A DNA stretch of 64,000 nt from Salinibacter pepae. Its GTDB lineage: Bacteria > Bacteroidota > Rhodothermia > Rhodothermales > Salinibacteraceae. Location: the NCBI RefSeq assembly GCF_947077775.1, contig NZ_CAMTTE010000001.1, forward strand, positions 1,826,501-1,890,500. The letters run 5' to 3'. The translations under genes were made by a program, and so were the position numbers. The notes below the pieces were generated by a model. That model was not told the DNA's origin, did not search any database, and saw only the letters and a program-made list of their open reading frames with translations. Below are positions 15,942 through 24,539 of the stretch, one piece after another. Position 1 is the first letter of the stretch. Each line of letters begins with the position of its first letter.

Positions 15942-16292
15942 CTAAATTTGGAGGACGACCGGACGCAAGGCGTCCAGCGTTGGCGAGATGGGCGGTGACG
16001 GGGGCCGCTGCGCATCCAGGCGGACGGGGGGAAGCTCGGCGGAGGCCTCTCCAATCGCCTCGCCCCCCGACAGGCCGTCGAGCGAATTCGCTGTCCCCTC
16101 CGGCGACACCGCACGAACCATTGCCCCGGCGTCCGTCGCCGAACAGGACCACTGCGCGCTCGACGCGACGGTCGTTACGACGGGCGCCGACGCCGCGTCG
16201 GCGCCTCCCCCGGCCCCGAGGCACGGCGTAGCGGCCTGCGCCAGGGGCCCCATAACCAAGATGAGGCCAAGGGCGACGGCCCAGCGGCCCAT
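15942..16292 (-). CDS. Small secreted protein of unknown function
   Basis: A 116-aa product with a convincing signal peptide (MGRWAVALGLILVMGPLAQA, cleaved near residue 20-21). A mature Ala/Ser/Pro-rich region follows with two Cys. I recognise no family. It lies 100 bases upstream of a TlpA-like thioredoxin on the same strand, so its two cysteines could be a substrate of that protein, but this is a guess. Confidence 0.5.
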   Translation of the reverse strand: MGRWAVALGLILVMGPLAQAATPCLGAGGGADAASAPVVTTVASSAQWSCSATDAGAMVRAVSPEGTANSLDGLSGGEAIGEASAELPPVRLDAQRPPSPPISPTLDALRPVVLQI

Positions 16293-16445
16293 GGTACTGG
16301 ACGACCGGAGGCGGTGCATGCCAACAGGGGAAGTTGATACAAGGTGCTAGACAAACCTTTGGTTGACAGATCGGGTTCCTCCGTCGGCCCTGCACGTCCC
16401 TGAACTCCACCCGGTTCGGCCCGGTAGGACCGCCCTCGGTCCGTC

Positions 16446-17576
16446 ATGCCAAGCCCCCTCTTTCCTATGCCGTCGCCCTCGCCGGTCACCTCGCTCCGTT
16501 CGTCGGGCCGTACGCCGCTCCTGTTCACCGTCAACATGGGACTGGAGGACGTGGTCGTGGACGAGTTTCGGGAGCGGGCGGCGGCTGCAGGCCTCAACGT
16601 GATCAACACCGACGACGCCCCCTTCGGCCTGCAGAGCTACGCCCTCGTGGGGGTCGACGCGGCCCCCGACGATGTCCTCGACGTGGCCCGCCGGATGCGC
16701 TTGGTGCACCACGTGTTGGCGCCCCTCTACACGTTCACGCTCCCTGCGGACGGGGAGGATGCCCTCCAGGCGATCCACGACACGGTGGCAACGCTCGACG
16801 TCGATGCGATGGAGACCGCGGACACCTTCCGCGCCTCGTCGGTCCGGCAGGGCGAGCACGACTTCACGAGCGTCGACGTGCAGACGCGGGCGGGCGGGGC
16901 CCTCGATGCCCGCTACGACGCGTCCGTCGACCTGGAGGACTACGACGTGGAGGTGCGGGTGGACGTCCGTGAGGACCAGTGCCTCGTGAGCGTCCAGCAC
17001 ACCCGCGAGGCCCTGAGCCGCCGGCAGCTGGAGGGCTACCAGCCCCGGGCCGCCCTCAAGGCGAACGTGGCCTACGCCCTCCTCCGCCTCGCCCACCTCG
17101 ACGCCCCGCCCAGCGCGCTGCTCGACCCCTTCTGCGGCTCCGGTACCATCCTGCTGGAGGCCGCCGACCTGTGGGCCGACACGCAGTGCTACGGCAGCGA
17201 CTGGAACGAGGAGGCCGTGTCGGGCGCCCGCACGAACGTCGACCTGGCGGGCCTGAGCGACCACATTGCGATTCGGAAGGGCGACGTGTGGCAGCTCGCC
17301 GACACGTTCGCGGACGTGACGGCCGACCTGATCGTCACCAATCCCCCCTTTGGCGTGCGCATGGCCAGCAGCATGGACTTTTATCCCTTCTACCGGCGCG
17401 TCCTGGGACAGATGGCCGAGGTGCTACGGCCCGGCGGCCTCGTGGTCATGCTGGTGCTGCGGCAGGGCCCCTTCAACACAGTCCTCGACGAGTCCGATCG
17501 GTTCGCCAGCCGTCACGTGCGGGCCATCGAGATCGGGGGGCTGTATCCGTACGTCTTCGTGCTCGAACGCCTGTAG
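16446..17576 (+). CDS. THUMP-domain RNA N2-guanine methyltransferase
   Basis: The 376-aa protein has a THUMP RNA-binding region (~25-165) and a Rossmann methyltransferase core. Motif I is LLDPFCGSGTILLEA (~225-240) and the catalytic TNPPFG (~297-302) is the N(D/P)PY/F-type motif used to methylate guanine N2. This layout matches the RlmL/Trm14 group that modifies 23S rRNA or tRNA. The C-terminal RlmK half of E. coli RlmKL is absent. The first ATG (16446) or the one at 16467 could be the start; both precede the fold. Confidence 0.88.
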   Translation: MPSPLFPMPSPSPVTSLRSSGRTPLLFTVNMGLEDVVVDEFRERAAAAGLNVINTDDAPFGLQSYALVGVDAAPDDVLDVARRMRLVHHVLAPLYTFTLPADGEDALQAIHDTVATLDVDAMETADTFRASSVRQGEHDFTSVDVQTRAGGALDARYDASVDLEDYDVEVRVDVREDQCLVSVQHTREALSRRQLEGYQPRAALKANVAYALLRLAHLDAPPSALLDPFCGSGTILLEAADLWADTQCYGSDWNEEAVSGARTNVDLAGLSDHIAIRKGDVWQLADTFADVTADLIVTNPPFGVRMASSMDFYPFYRRVLGQMAEVLRPGGLVVMLVLRQGPFNTVLDESDRFASRHVRAIEIGGLYPYVFVLERL

Positions 17577-17667
17577 GCCGGCCGTGCCCCCACCAGGGCC
17601 GCGTAGCCGGCCTCATCAAGACCCGCCGTGTTCGGCTCGGTCTGGCGCCCACCGGCGCCCCTCCCAA

Positions 17668-17693
17668 AAATCGTCAGCGTAAATCGTCAGCGT
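17668..17693. repeat. Perfect 13-bp tandem duplication upstream of the DUF885 gene
   Basis: AAATCGTCAGCGT occurs twice in tandem (17668-17680 and 17681-17693), ending 21 bases before the start codon at 17715. It could be an operator or a slippage product. Confidence 0.7.
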
Positions 17694-17714
17694 ACTCCGC
17701 ACCGGCTCGCTTCC

Positions 17715-19550
17715 ATGCACCTGCACCTCTCCCCCGTGTCCCCTCTCGTTTCGTCCCACGGCCGGCCGCCGGCCCGCCCCAGTAGCGCTCACACTGCCGT
17801 CCTGGCCGTCGGCCTGCTCTTGCTGGCGGGGCTGGTGGCCCCACAGGCCTCCCCGGCCCAGCCGGCCTCCCCCCCGGCGGCAAACGCCCTTCTCCAGAGC
17901 GACTCCAGCGCGATGATTCCGGTCGTCGAGCGGTTCGCCGAGGACCGCGCGGCCCTTCGCCGCCGCTACGACGCCGCAGGGCCGACGCGGTGGGCGCGGA
18001 TGCGGACGTTTTACACCCGGTGGCTCGACGAACTGGACGCCGTCCGCTTCGATCGGCTCGGCGTGGAGGGGCGCATCGACCACGTGCTCCTCCAAAACGA
18101 GATCCAGGGGGCGCTGCACCGGCTGGACCGGACGGAGCGCCGCCACGCCGAGATGGAGCGGTACCTGCCCTTCGCCTCCACGATCACGTCCCTCTACTAC
18201 CGGTGGCGGGCAGACCCTGCCCTCGACCCGCGCGCCGCGGCCGACACGCTGGCTGCCCTCCGAGACACGATCGAACACGTCCGGGAGCGCCTCTCGGAGC
18301 AGAGCATCGATACAGCATCGGAGCGTGTCGTGGCCCACCGGGCGGCCACCGCCGTCAGGGACCTCCGCGGTAATGTGCGGGAGTGGTATGAGTTTTACGA
18401 CGGCTACCATCCTAAATTTACCTGGTGGGCGGAGACCCCGTACGAGGCCGTCCAGGACGACCTGGAGGCATACGCACAGTTTCTCCGCCGGGAGATTGTG
18501 GGCGTTGAGGAGGGGGCGGCCGATCCCCTCATCGGGGACCCGATTGGGGCCGAGGCGCTCAAGACGGCCCTCCGGCACGCCATGATTCCGTACTCGCCGA
18601 AGGAGCTGATCGCCCTGGCCGAGCAGGAGCTCGAGTGGGGCCGGCGGCAGATGCGGGCGGCGGCCCGGGAGATGGGGCACGGGGACGACTGGCGTGCCGC
18701 CCTGAAAGCGGTGAAGAGCCGTCACGTGGCGCCGGGCCAGCAGCCAACACTCGCCCGGGACCTGGCCGAGGAGGCCGTGTCGTTTCTTCGGGATCGGAAT
18801 CTGGTGACGATTCCCCCGATGGCCGAGGAGGTTTGGCGCATGCAGATGCTGTCCCCCGAGAGGCAGCGCATCGCGCCGTACTTCCTGGGCGGCGAAGTCG
18901 TCCGGGTGGCCTTTCCCGCGCAGAAGATGTCCCACGAGAACAAGCTGATGAGCATTCGGGGCAACAACCGGCACTTCTCCCGGGCGGTCGTCCACCACGA
19001 ACTCATTCCGGGCCACCACCTGCAGGGCTTCATGACGGACCGGTACAACGCCCACCGCGACCTGTTCGCCACGCCGTTTTGGGGCGAGGGGTGGGCCCTC
19101 TACTGGGAGATGCAGCTCTGGGACCTCGGCTTTCCCCAATCGCCGGCGGACCGGATTGGGATGCTGTTCTGGCGGAACCACCGGGCGGCGCGCATCCTCT
19201 TCTCCCTCCGCTTTCACCTGGGGACGATGTCGGGGCCGGAGGCCGTGGACTTCCTGGTGCGGGAGGTCGGGCACGAGCGGGCCAACGCAAGGGCGGAGGT
19301 GCGGCGCTCCATCATCGGCACGTATCCCCCGCTGTACCAGGCCGCCTACATGCTCGGCGGCCTCCAATTCCGTGCGCTCCACGAGGAGCTCGTCGAGAAC
19401 GGCGACCTGTCCGACCGCGCATTTCACGACCGGATTCTGCGGGGCGGGCGCATGCCGGTCGAGATGGTGCGCGCCCGGCTCCAGCAGCGGCGCCTCCCGA
19501 AAGACTACACGCCGCACTGGCGGTTCGCCGGGGCTCCGCAGGCGGAGTAG
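17715..19550 (+). CDS. DUF885 family secreted metallopeptidase-like protein
   Basis: The 611-aa product has an N-terminal signal (hydrophobic core AVLAVGLLLLAGLVAP, ~30-45, ending near PAQPA). The long helical body is typical of DUF885. The zinc-site motif HHELIPGHHLQ (HExxPGHH) lies near residue 435, with the downstream GEGWALYWE glutamates. Family members resemble M2/M3-type gluzincin peptidases. The signal suggests a periplasmic or extracellular peptidase. The start at 17715 is chosen because the upstream in-frame stretch from 17628 lies before the signal and is not protein-like. No partner is evident. Confidence 0.85.
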   Translation: MHLHLSPVSPLVSSHGRPPARPSSAHTAVLAVGLLLLAGLVAPQASPAQPASPPAANALLQSDSSAMIPVVERFAEDRAALRRRYDAAGPTRWARMRTFYTRWLDELDAVRFDRLGVEGRIDHVLLQNEIQGALHRLDRTERRHAEMERYLPFASTITSLYYRWRADPALDPRAAADTLAALRDTIEHVRERLSEQSIDTASERVVAHRAATAVRDLRGNVREWYEFYDGYHPKFTWWAETPYEAVQDDLEAYAQFLRREIVGVEEGAADPLIGDPIGAEALKTALRHAMIPYSPKELIALAEQELEWGRRQMRAAAREMGHGDDWRAALKAVKSRHVAPGQQPTLARDLAEEAVSFLRDRNLVTIPPMAEEVWRMQMLSPERQRIAPYFLGGEVVRVAFPAQKMSHENKLMSIRGNNRHFSRAVVHHELIPGHHLQGFMTDRYNAHRDLFATPFWGEGWALYWEMQLWDLGFPQSPADRIGMLFWRNHRAARILFSLRFHLGTMSGPEAVDFLVREVGHERANARAEVRRSIIGTYPPLYQAAYMLGGLQFRALHEELVENGDLSDRAFHDRILRGGRMPVEMVRARLQQRRLPKDYTPHWRFAGAPQAE

Positions 19551-19769
19551 CGTGCCGCAGGGGCCGCAGGCCCGCCCTGGTCTGTTCGGATGAGATCCCC
19601 CCTGCGTCCTGCGGCGGTTAACATTCCAGCCCCCGCGTTCGATAACTGTTGTGGACCATAGGTCTTGCCCGCCGACGGCCTCGGAGGGCGACCTCCACCG
19701 GCCCGCGACCAGTTCACTCTAGGGGGGCGGGACCCACCGCATGCACCCAAACAACCTCGTGGCGGCGTG

Positions 19770-21614
19770 ATGACTGCGTTTCTCGACTTCTTCCTGCCAG
19801 ACGCCCTCCCTGAACATTCTGATCAGCGACGGAAGGCGCGCCTGACGCTGTCAATCACGCTTCTCATCATCGGGGCCTGCCTCGCCTACACCGGGGCGCA
19901 CTACCGATGGGCGTTTTGGAGCGGGATTCCTGTGCTTCTGGGCGCGGCGGCCCTCCTAGCGGGGGTCCCGATTGCCCTGCGCCAGGGCGCCGCCCCGTCC
20001 CTCATGGCGAAGGTGACCGCCGTGGTGATGCTGGGGCTCATCACACTGCTCACAGTTCGCTCCGGGGGGACCGCGTCCACGTCGGCCCCCTGGTTCATGG
20101 TCGCGCCGCTGATTGGACTTCTGCTCGCGGAGCAGTGGTTTGCCGTTCTCCTTACGGTGGTGAGCATCGCGGAGCTGTCCGTCATCTACGGCCTCGAACT
20201 GAGCGGCTACGCCTTCCCGACGCCCATGTCCGAATCCATGGCCGGCGAGTCGCTCTTTTTCTCCTACGTCGGCCTCATCACCGTCGTGCTCCTCATCGCA
20301 CGGGTGTTCAAGCAGGAACAGGGCCGCGCGCTGCGGCGGGCCGAGTCCGCCGTGGAGGAGGCCAAGGCGCAGAAGCAGGAGACCGAGGAGATGGCCGAGC
20401 GACTCAAGCAGCAAAAAGACTCCGTCGAGGAGCAGGTGGAGGAGGCCACCCGGGAGCTTCAGGCACAGAAGGAGGCGCTCGCCCGCCACACGAGCGAGAT
20501 GCTCGACGCGATGAACCGGTTTGCCGACGGGGACCTCAGTGTTCGGGTCGACACGGACCGCGACGACGAGATTGGCGATCTCTTCGACGGGTTCAACCGG
20601 GCGGTCGCGAGCGTCCGGCAGACCCTCGTCTCCGTCCGCGACGCGGCCGAGGAGACCGCCCGAACGACCGAGGAGATCAGCGCCTCTTCCGAGCAGATGG
20701 CGACCGCCGCCGAGCAGCAGTCCGCCCAGGCCGAGGAGGTGGCCGCGGCCGTCGAGCAGATGAACCAGACGATTAGCGAAAACGCGCGCAGCGTCCAGCG
20801 GGCCGCCGAGGCCACCCGGGACGCCGCCCAGCAGGCCGAGCGCAGTGGTGAGATCGTCGCGGAGGCGACGCAGCAGATCCGACAGATCGCCGAGGGGGCC
20901 CGGGCCACGGCCGACACCATCGAGGGCGTGGGCGACGCGAGCGAAGAGATCATCCAGATCGTCGACACGATCGACGAAATTGCGGGGCAGACCAATCTCC
21001 TTGCCCTGAACGCGGCGATCGAGGCGGCGCGCGCCGGGGACGAGGCCGCCGGACAGACCGGACAGGGGTTCGCCGTGGTCGCCGAGGAGGTGCGCGAGCT
21101 GGCGGAGGAGGCCGACGCGGCCACGACCGAAATCGAACAGATGGTTCAGGGGACGACCGGCGAGATTGAGGACGCGGTCGGCGCCGCCCGCCGGAGCAGC
21201 CAGCGGGCCCAGCAGGGGCTGGAGCTGGCCGGCGAGGCGGACAGCGCCCTGGACGACGTGGCCGCCGCCATCGACCGCGCCCAGCAGAAGGCCGACGAGA
21301 TTGCGGCCGCCTCCGAGGAGCAGTCGACCACCAGCAACGAGATCGCCCGGAGCGTGCAGTCCATCTCGACGGCGGCCCGGGAGTCGGCGGCCGGCGTCAC
21401 GCAGGTCTCCGACTCGGCGGAGGACCTGGAGGCAACCGTCCAGCGCCTGCGGGCGAGCGTCGAAACGTTTGAGCTTGGGCGGGGCGACCGCACGAGCCCG
21501 TCCCCCCGCCCCGCCCACCCTCCTCACTCGACGGAGGACCGGGCCGACGACGCTTCCGCCGCCGGTCCGCACGCCGACCCGGCGCGCCCCGCAATGAGCT
21601 CAACAGGCGATTAG
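19770..21614 (+). CDS. Methyl-accepting chemotaxis protein with six-TM sensor and altered tip
   Basis: A 614-aa chemoreceptor. Residues 26-180 contain about six membrane helices with almost no periplasmic loop, so it probably senses membrane or intracellular state. A coiled coil (185-245) and HAMP-like segment (~246-295; [20 protein letters not shown]) follow. The cytoplasmic signalling hairpin (~300-575) contains [20 protein letters not shown]. At the tip it reads [15 protein letters not shown] where the consensus is ARAGEx(2)GF-like, i.e. about five extra residues in the CheA/CheW contact region. The C-terminal tail is Pro/Ala/Asp-rich and lacks the NWETF-type CheR pentapeptide. No chemotaxis kinase genes are nearby. 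ATG 19770 begins just before the first helix. Confidence 0.9.
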   Translation: MTAFLDFFLPDALPEHSDQRRKARLTLSITLLIIGACLAYTGAHYRWAFWSGIPVLLGAAALLAGVPIALRQGAAPSLMAKVTAVVMLGLITLLTVRSGGTASTSAPWFMVAPLIGLLLAEQWFAVLLTVVSIAELSVIYGLELSGYAFPTPMSESMAGESLFFSYVGLITVVLLIARVFKQEQGRALRRAESAVEEAKAQKQETEEMAERLKQQKDSVEEQVEEATRELQAQKEALARHTSEMLDAMNRFADGDLSVRVDTDRDDEIGDLFDGFNRAVASVRQTLVSVRDAAEETARTTEEISASSEQMATAAEQQSAQAEEVAAAVEQMNQTISENARSVQRAAEATRDAAQQAERSGEIVAEATQQIRQIAEGARATADTIEGVGDASEEIIQIVDTIDEIAGQTNLLALNAAIEAARAGDEAAGQTGQGFAVVAEEVRELAEEADAATTEIEQMVQGTTGEIEDAVGAARRSSQRAQQGLELAGEADSALDDVAAAIDRAQQKADEIAAASEEQSTTSNEIARSVQSISTAARESAAGVTQVSDSAEDLEATVQRLRASVETFELGRGDRTSPSPRPAHPPHSTEDRADDASAAGPHADPARPAMSSTGD

Positions 21615-21926
21615 GGCGTCACGGACGGAGCGAGAACGAAGCGGGGCCCCGCGAAGAAGCGACGACCGGCCGGCCCCGTATCGCGCCTCCGTATTGCCCC
21701 GAATACGTCTTCGTCTCTCTTCGGGATCGTGACGACGCGTCTGGGTGACGGGCCCAATGGGTCGCCTGTCGCGGCCCGCCGACGATGCCCCTGCTCGCCC
21801 CCCGGCTGCGCGGCTCTAATCGAACTCTAACCCGTCTCTCACCGCCCTATAAGATCCCTCCGGCCGAGGAGGCGTGGGTACGACTGACAGATCAACCGCC
21901 GCCCCCTGCTCAGTCGTCGCCACTCC
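21615..21926. other. Intergenic stretch before the metal-efflux cluster
   Basis: No gene is supported in these 312 bases. A TATAAG hexamer at 21848-21853 about 75 bases before the CusC-like start could be a -10 element, but no matching -35 is visible, and I see no clear metal-regulator operator. Confidence 0.4.
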
Positions 21927-23282
21927 ATGGTCTGCCTGCCACCAAAAACGCACTGGGGCCTCGGGCTTGCCCTTCTGCTGGGGACGCTCGCCGTTCTGGA
22001 CGGGCCCGTCGTTCGTGTCGCACAGGCCCAGACGGCTGGGGGGCCGGACACGCTCACGTTCGAGCGCGCCACCCGCCTGTTGCTGGACCACAACCCGCAG
22101 CTCCGCGCCGCCCGTGCTCGGGCCCAGGCCGACGAACAGAGGGCTCAGGCCGCGGCCCTCTTTCCCAACCCGACCCTGGAGGGCTCCGCCGAGCATACCC
22201 CGCTGCCCAACGGCGGGGCCGACGACGAATGGTTTCTGACCCTCACCCAGCCCCTTCACTACCCGGGCGAGCAGCGCGCCCGGCGGCAGTCGGCCGACGC
22301 CGCCACACGGGCCGCAAAGGCACGGCTCCGGGAGACCCGCACGGCCCTCTACCGGAACCTGCGCCACCGCTACCTCGCCGTCGTGGCCGCGGACGCCCGC
22401 CGTCGCCTCCTGCGCCGGTACGCCGACGCGGTGCGGCAGGCCGCCCGGGCCGCCACCGTGCGGTACGAGGAGGGCGACCTAAGCCCGATCCGGCGCACGC
22501 GCCTCCAGAGCGCCGAGGCAACCTTCGCGAACGACCTGGCCGACGCGGAACAGCAGCATCGGGCCGCGCGGCGGGAACTGGCCGCCCTGCTCCGTCCCCC
22601 CCGGGCGACGCAGTCGGAGGGGCTCCCCTACGCGGTTGTGGACTCCCTCTCGTTCCGGGCGGTCGCCGTGGACGCGCAGGCCGCCCTGTCGGTCGCCGCG
22701 GCCCAGCGGGATCGGCTTCGGGCCCGGCGTGCGCGGGTTGAGCGCGCACGCCGGGCCCTCGACCGCACGCGCTACCAGCGGTATCCGGACCTAAGTCTGT
22801 CGGCGGGGCCGAAGCAGCTGTCCACCCCGGGCGGCACGGCCCTCGGCTTTACGGCCGGCCTCCAGGTGGAGCTCCCGCTCTGGGACGGGGGCCGCACGGC
22901 CGTCGCGGCCCGGGACGGTCGTCGCAGCCAGGCCGAGGCCGCCCTCGACGCCACCCGGCGTGCCGTGGAGGTGGACGTGCGCAACGCCCTAGACCGCCTT
23001 CGGAGCTACCGGGCCCGCCTGCAGGACACGGCGGACTCTCCGCCCCGGAAGGCCGACGAGCACCTTCAGGACGCACTGTTCACCTACGAGCAGGGCGGGC
23101 TGACCCTCTTCGAGCTGCTGGATGCCATCGAGGCCGCCCGGCAGACGAAATTGCTCCGTGTGCGCCTCACCGCAGAGTACCTGCGAGCGCTCTACGACCT
23201 GGAGGCCGCCATGGGCGTGGGGCCGCAGGACGCGCCCGTCGTCGTTGAGGGCGCCCTCTCTCCCCGCGCCCCCGACCTGTGA
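21927..23282 (+). CDS. CusC/CzcC-like outer-membrane efflux channel
   Basis: A 451-aa TolC-family protein forming the outer-membrane exit of a tripartite metal pump. It has a signal peptide ending VAQAQ (~35), then two OEP repeats of long coiled coils: LTFERATRLLLDHNPQLRAARARA (repeat 1) and the second half ending RVRLTAEYLRALYDLEAAMGV. The VELPLWDGGRTAVA segment is typical. There is no lipobox, unlike CusC. It opens an operon with the adaptor (97 bases downstream) and the RND pump. Confidence 0.9.
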   Translation: MVCLPPKTHWGLGLALLLGTLAVLDGPVVRVAQAQTAGGPDTLTFERATRLLLDHNPQLRAARARAQADEQRAQAAALFPNPTLEGSAEHTPLPNGGADDEWFLTLTQPLHYPGEQRARRQSADAATRAAKARLRETRTALYRNLRHRYLAVVAADARRRLLRRYADAVRQAARAATVRYEEGDLSPIRRTRLQSAEATFANDLADAEQQHRAARRELAALLRPPRATQSEGLPYAVVDSLSFRAVAVDAQAALSVAAAQRDRLRARRARVERARRALDRTRYQRYPDLSLSAGPKQLSTPGGTALGFTAGLQVELPLWDGGRTAVAARDGRRSQAEAALDATRRAVEVDVRNALDRLRSYRARLQDTADSPPRKADEHLQDALFTYEQGGLTLFELLDAIEAARQTKLLRVRLTAEYLRALYDLEAAMGVGPQDAPVVVEGALSPRAPDL

Positions 23283-23379
23283 GGACTACAGGCCTTCCCT
23301 CCGCACCGCCCCGGCATTGTCCCGACGCGGCCCCTCCCCCAGCGGACCAGACTCCCCTTCCAAAACCGCTTTCCCACAC

Positions 23380-24489
23380 ATGCACCGCCGCCTCCGTCCC
23401 CCACTCGTTCTGGTTCTTGCCCCTGCACTCTTCCTCATCGGCTGCGGAGAGGCCGACGCGCCTCCCGCCACCGCCACGGCGGAGACGCCCCCCACCCCAA
23501 ACGTTATTACACTGAGCAAGGCTGAACTTGAGGAGGTCGGGGTCGAAACCGTCAAGGTCACAGAGCGCCCGGTCACGACACCCCTCGAGCTCCCGGCCCG
23601 GGTGCGCCCGGCGGCCGACCAGGAGGCCTTCGTGACGTCGCTGGTGGACGGGCGGGTGGAGCGGCTCCGCGTGAGCCCCGGGACACGGGTGGCGCAGGGC
23701 GAGGTCGTGGCCGATGTGGCCGCCCCGGACCTGAGCCGGATGGTAGCCGACCTCCGGCAGGCGCGCAACGACCTTGACCGCCAACGCCGCCTGGACGAGC
23801 GGAGCGTGGCCGTCGAGAAGAACGTGCGGGCCGCCGAGCGCAACTGGCAGGCCGCGCGCCAGCGGCTTCGCGCCGTCGGGGTCCGACCGACCCGCATCGA
23901 ACAGGTCGCCACCGGCGCCCGGGACATGCGGACGCTCCCACTGGAGGCCCCCCTCGACGGCATCGTTCTGGACCGGATGGGGGTCCTCGGGGCCCCTGTG
24001 CAACAGGGCGATACGCTCTACCGCATCGTCGACCTGCAGCCGATCCGCGTGGTGGCCCGCGTCTTCGAGCAGTCCCTCGACAAGGTGCGTACCGGCCAGC
24101 CCGCCACCATCACCACCCCGATGGCCAACCGCCGCTACCAGGGCACCATCGACCGGATCACCCCTCAGGTCGACGACGAGAGCCGGGCGGCCAGCGCGCG
24201 GATCGTGCTCGACAACACCGACGGCACGCTCCGCCCCGGCATGTACGCCTCGGTGCAGGTGCAACGGACGGGCGCCCCGCAGGCCGCCCTCCCCGCCGAC
24301 GTCCTGCTGACCGACGATTCCGGCGCCTACGTGCTCGTCCGCGAAGGGCCCCGCCGCTTTCGGCGCGTCTACGTGGACGCGGAGGCCGAGACGGAGGGGG
24401 ACGTGCCCGTCCCCTCGCTTGACGTAGGCACCGAGGTCGCTGCCGAGGGGGCGTATCAGATTGCTAGTGCCCTCAATCAGAGAGGGTAG
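23380..24489 (+). CDS. CusB/CzcB-like periplasmic adaptor lipoprotein
   Basis: A 369-aa membrane fusion protein. The signal ends in a lipobox (LFLIGC, Cys ~22), so it is lipid-anchored. Lipoyl/barrel-sandwich halves (~75-115 and ~185-225; VDGRVERLRVSPGTRVAQGE and LEAPLDGIVLDRMGVLGAPV) flank a short helical hairpin (~120-165). Beta-barrel and membrane-proximal domains follow. It bridges the RND pump to the outer-membrane channel. I see no N-terminal Met-rich copper site as in E. coli CusB, so metal specificity is uncertain. The start at 23380 is chosen by the signal peptide; the frame extends upstream inside the preceding gene. Confidence 0.9.
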   Translation: MHRRLRPPLVLVLAPALFLIGCGEADAPPATATAETPPTPNVITLSKAELEEVGVETVKVTERPVTTPLELPARVRPAADQEAFVTSLVDGRVERLRVSPGTRVAQGEVVADVAAPDLSRMVADLRQARNDLDRQRRLDERSVAVEKNVRAAERNWQAARQRLRAVGVRPTRIEQVATGARDMRTLPLEAPLDGIVLDRMGVLGAPVQQGDTLYRIVDLQPIRVVARVFEQSLDKVRTGQPATITTPMANRRYQGTIDRITPQVDDESRAASARIVLDNTDGTLRPGMYASVQVQRTGAPQAALPADVLLTDDSGAYVLVREGPRRFRRVYVDAEAETEGDVPVPSLDVGTEVAAEGAYQIASALNQRG

Positions 24490-24539
24490 TAGGCCTCCTC
24501 GCCCCTCGATCCGCCCCCCTCGAAGCCCTCAGCCCCTCG

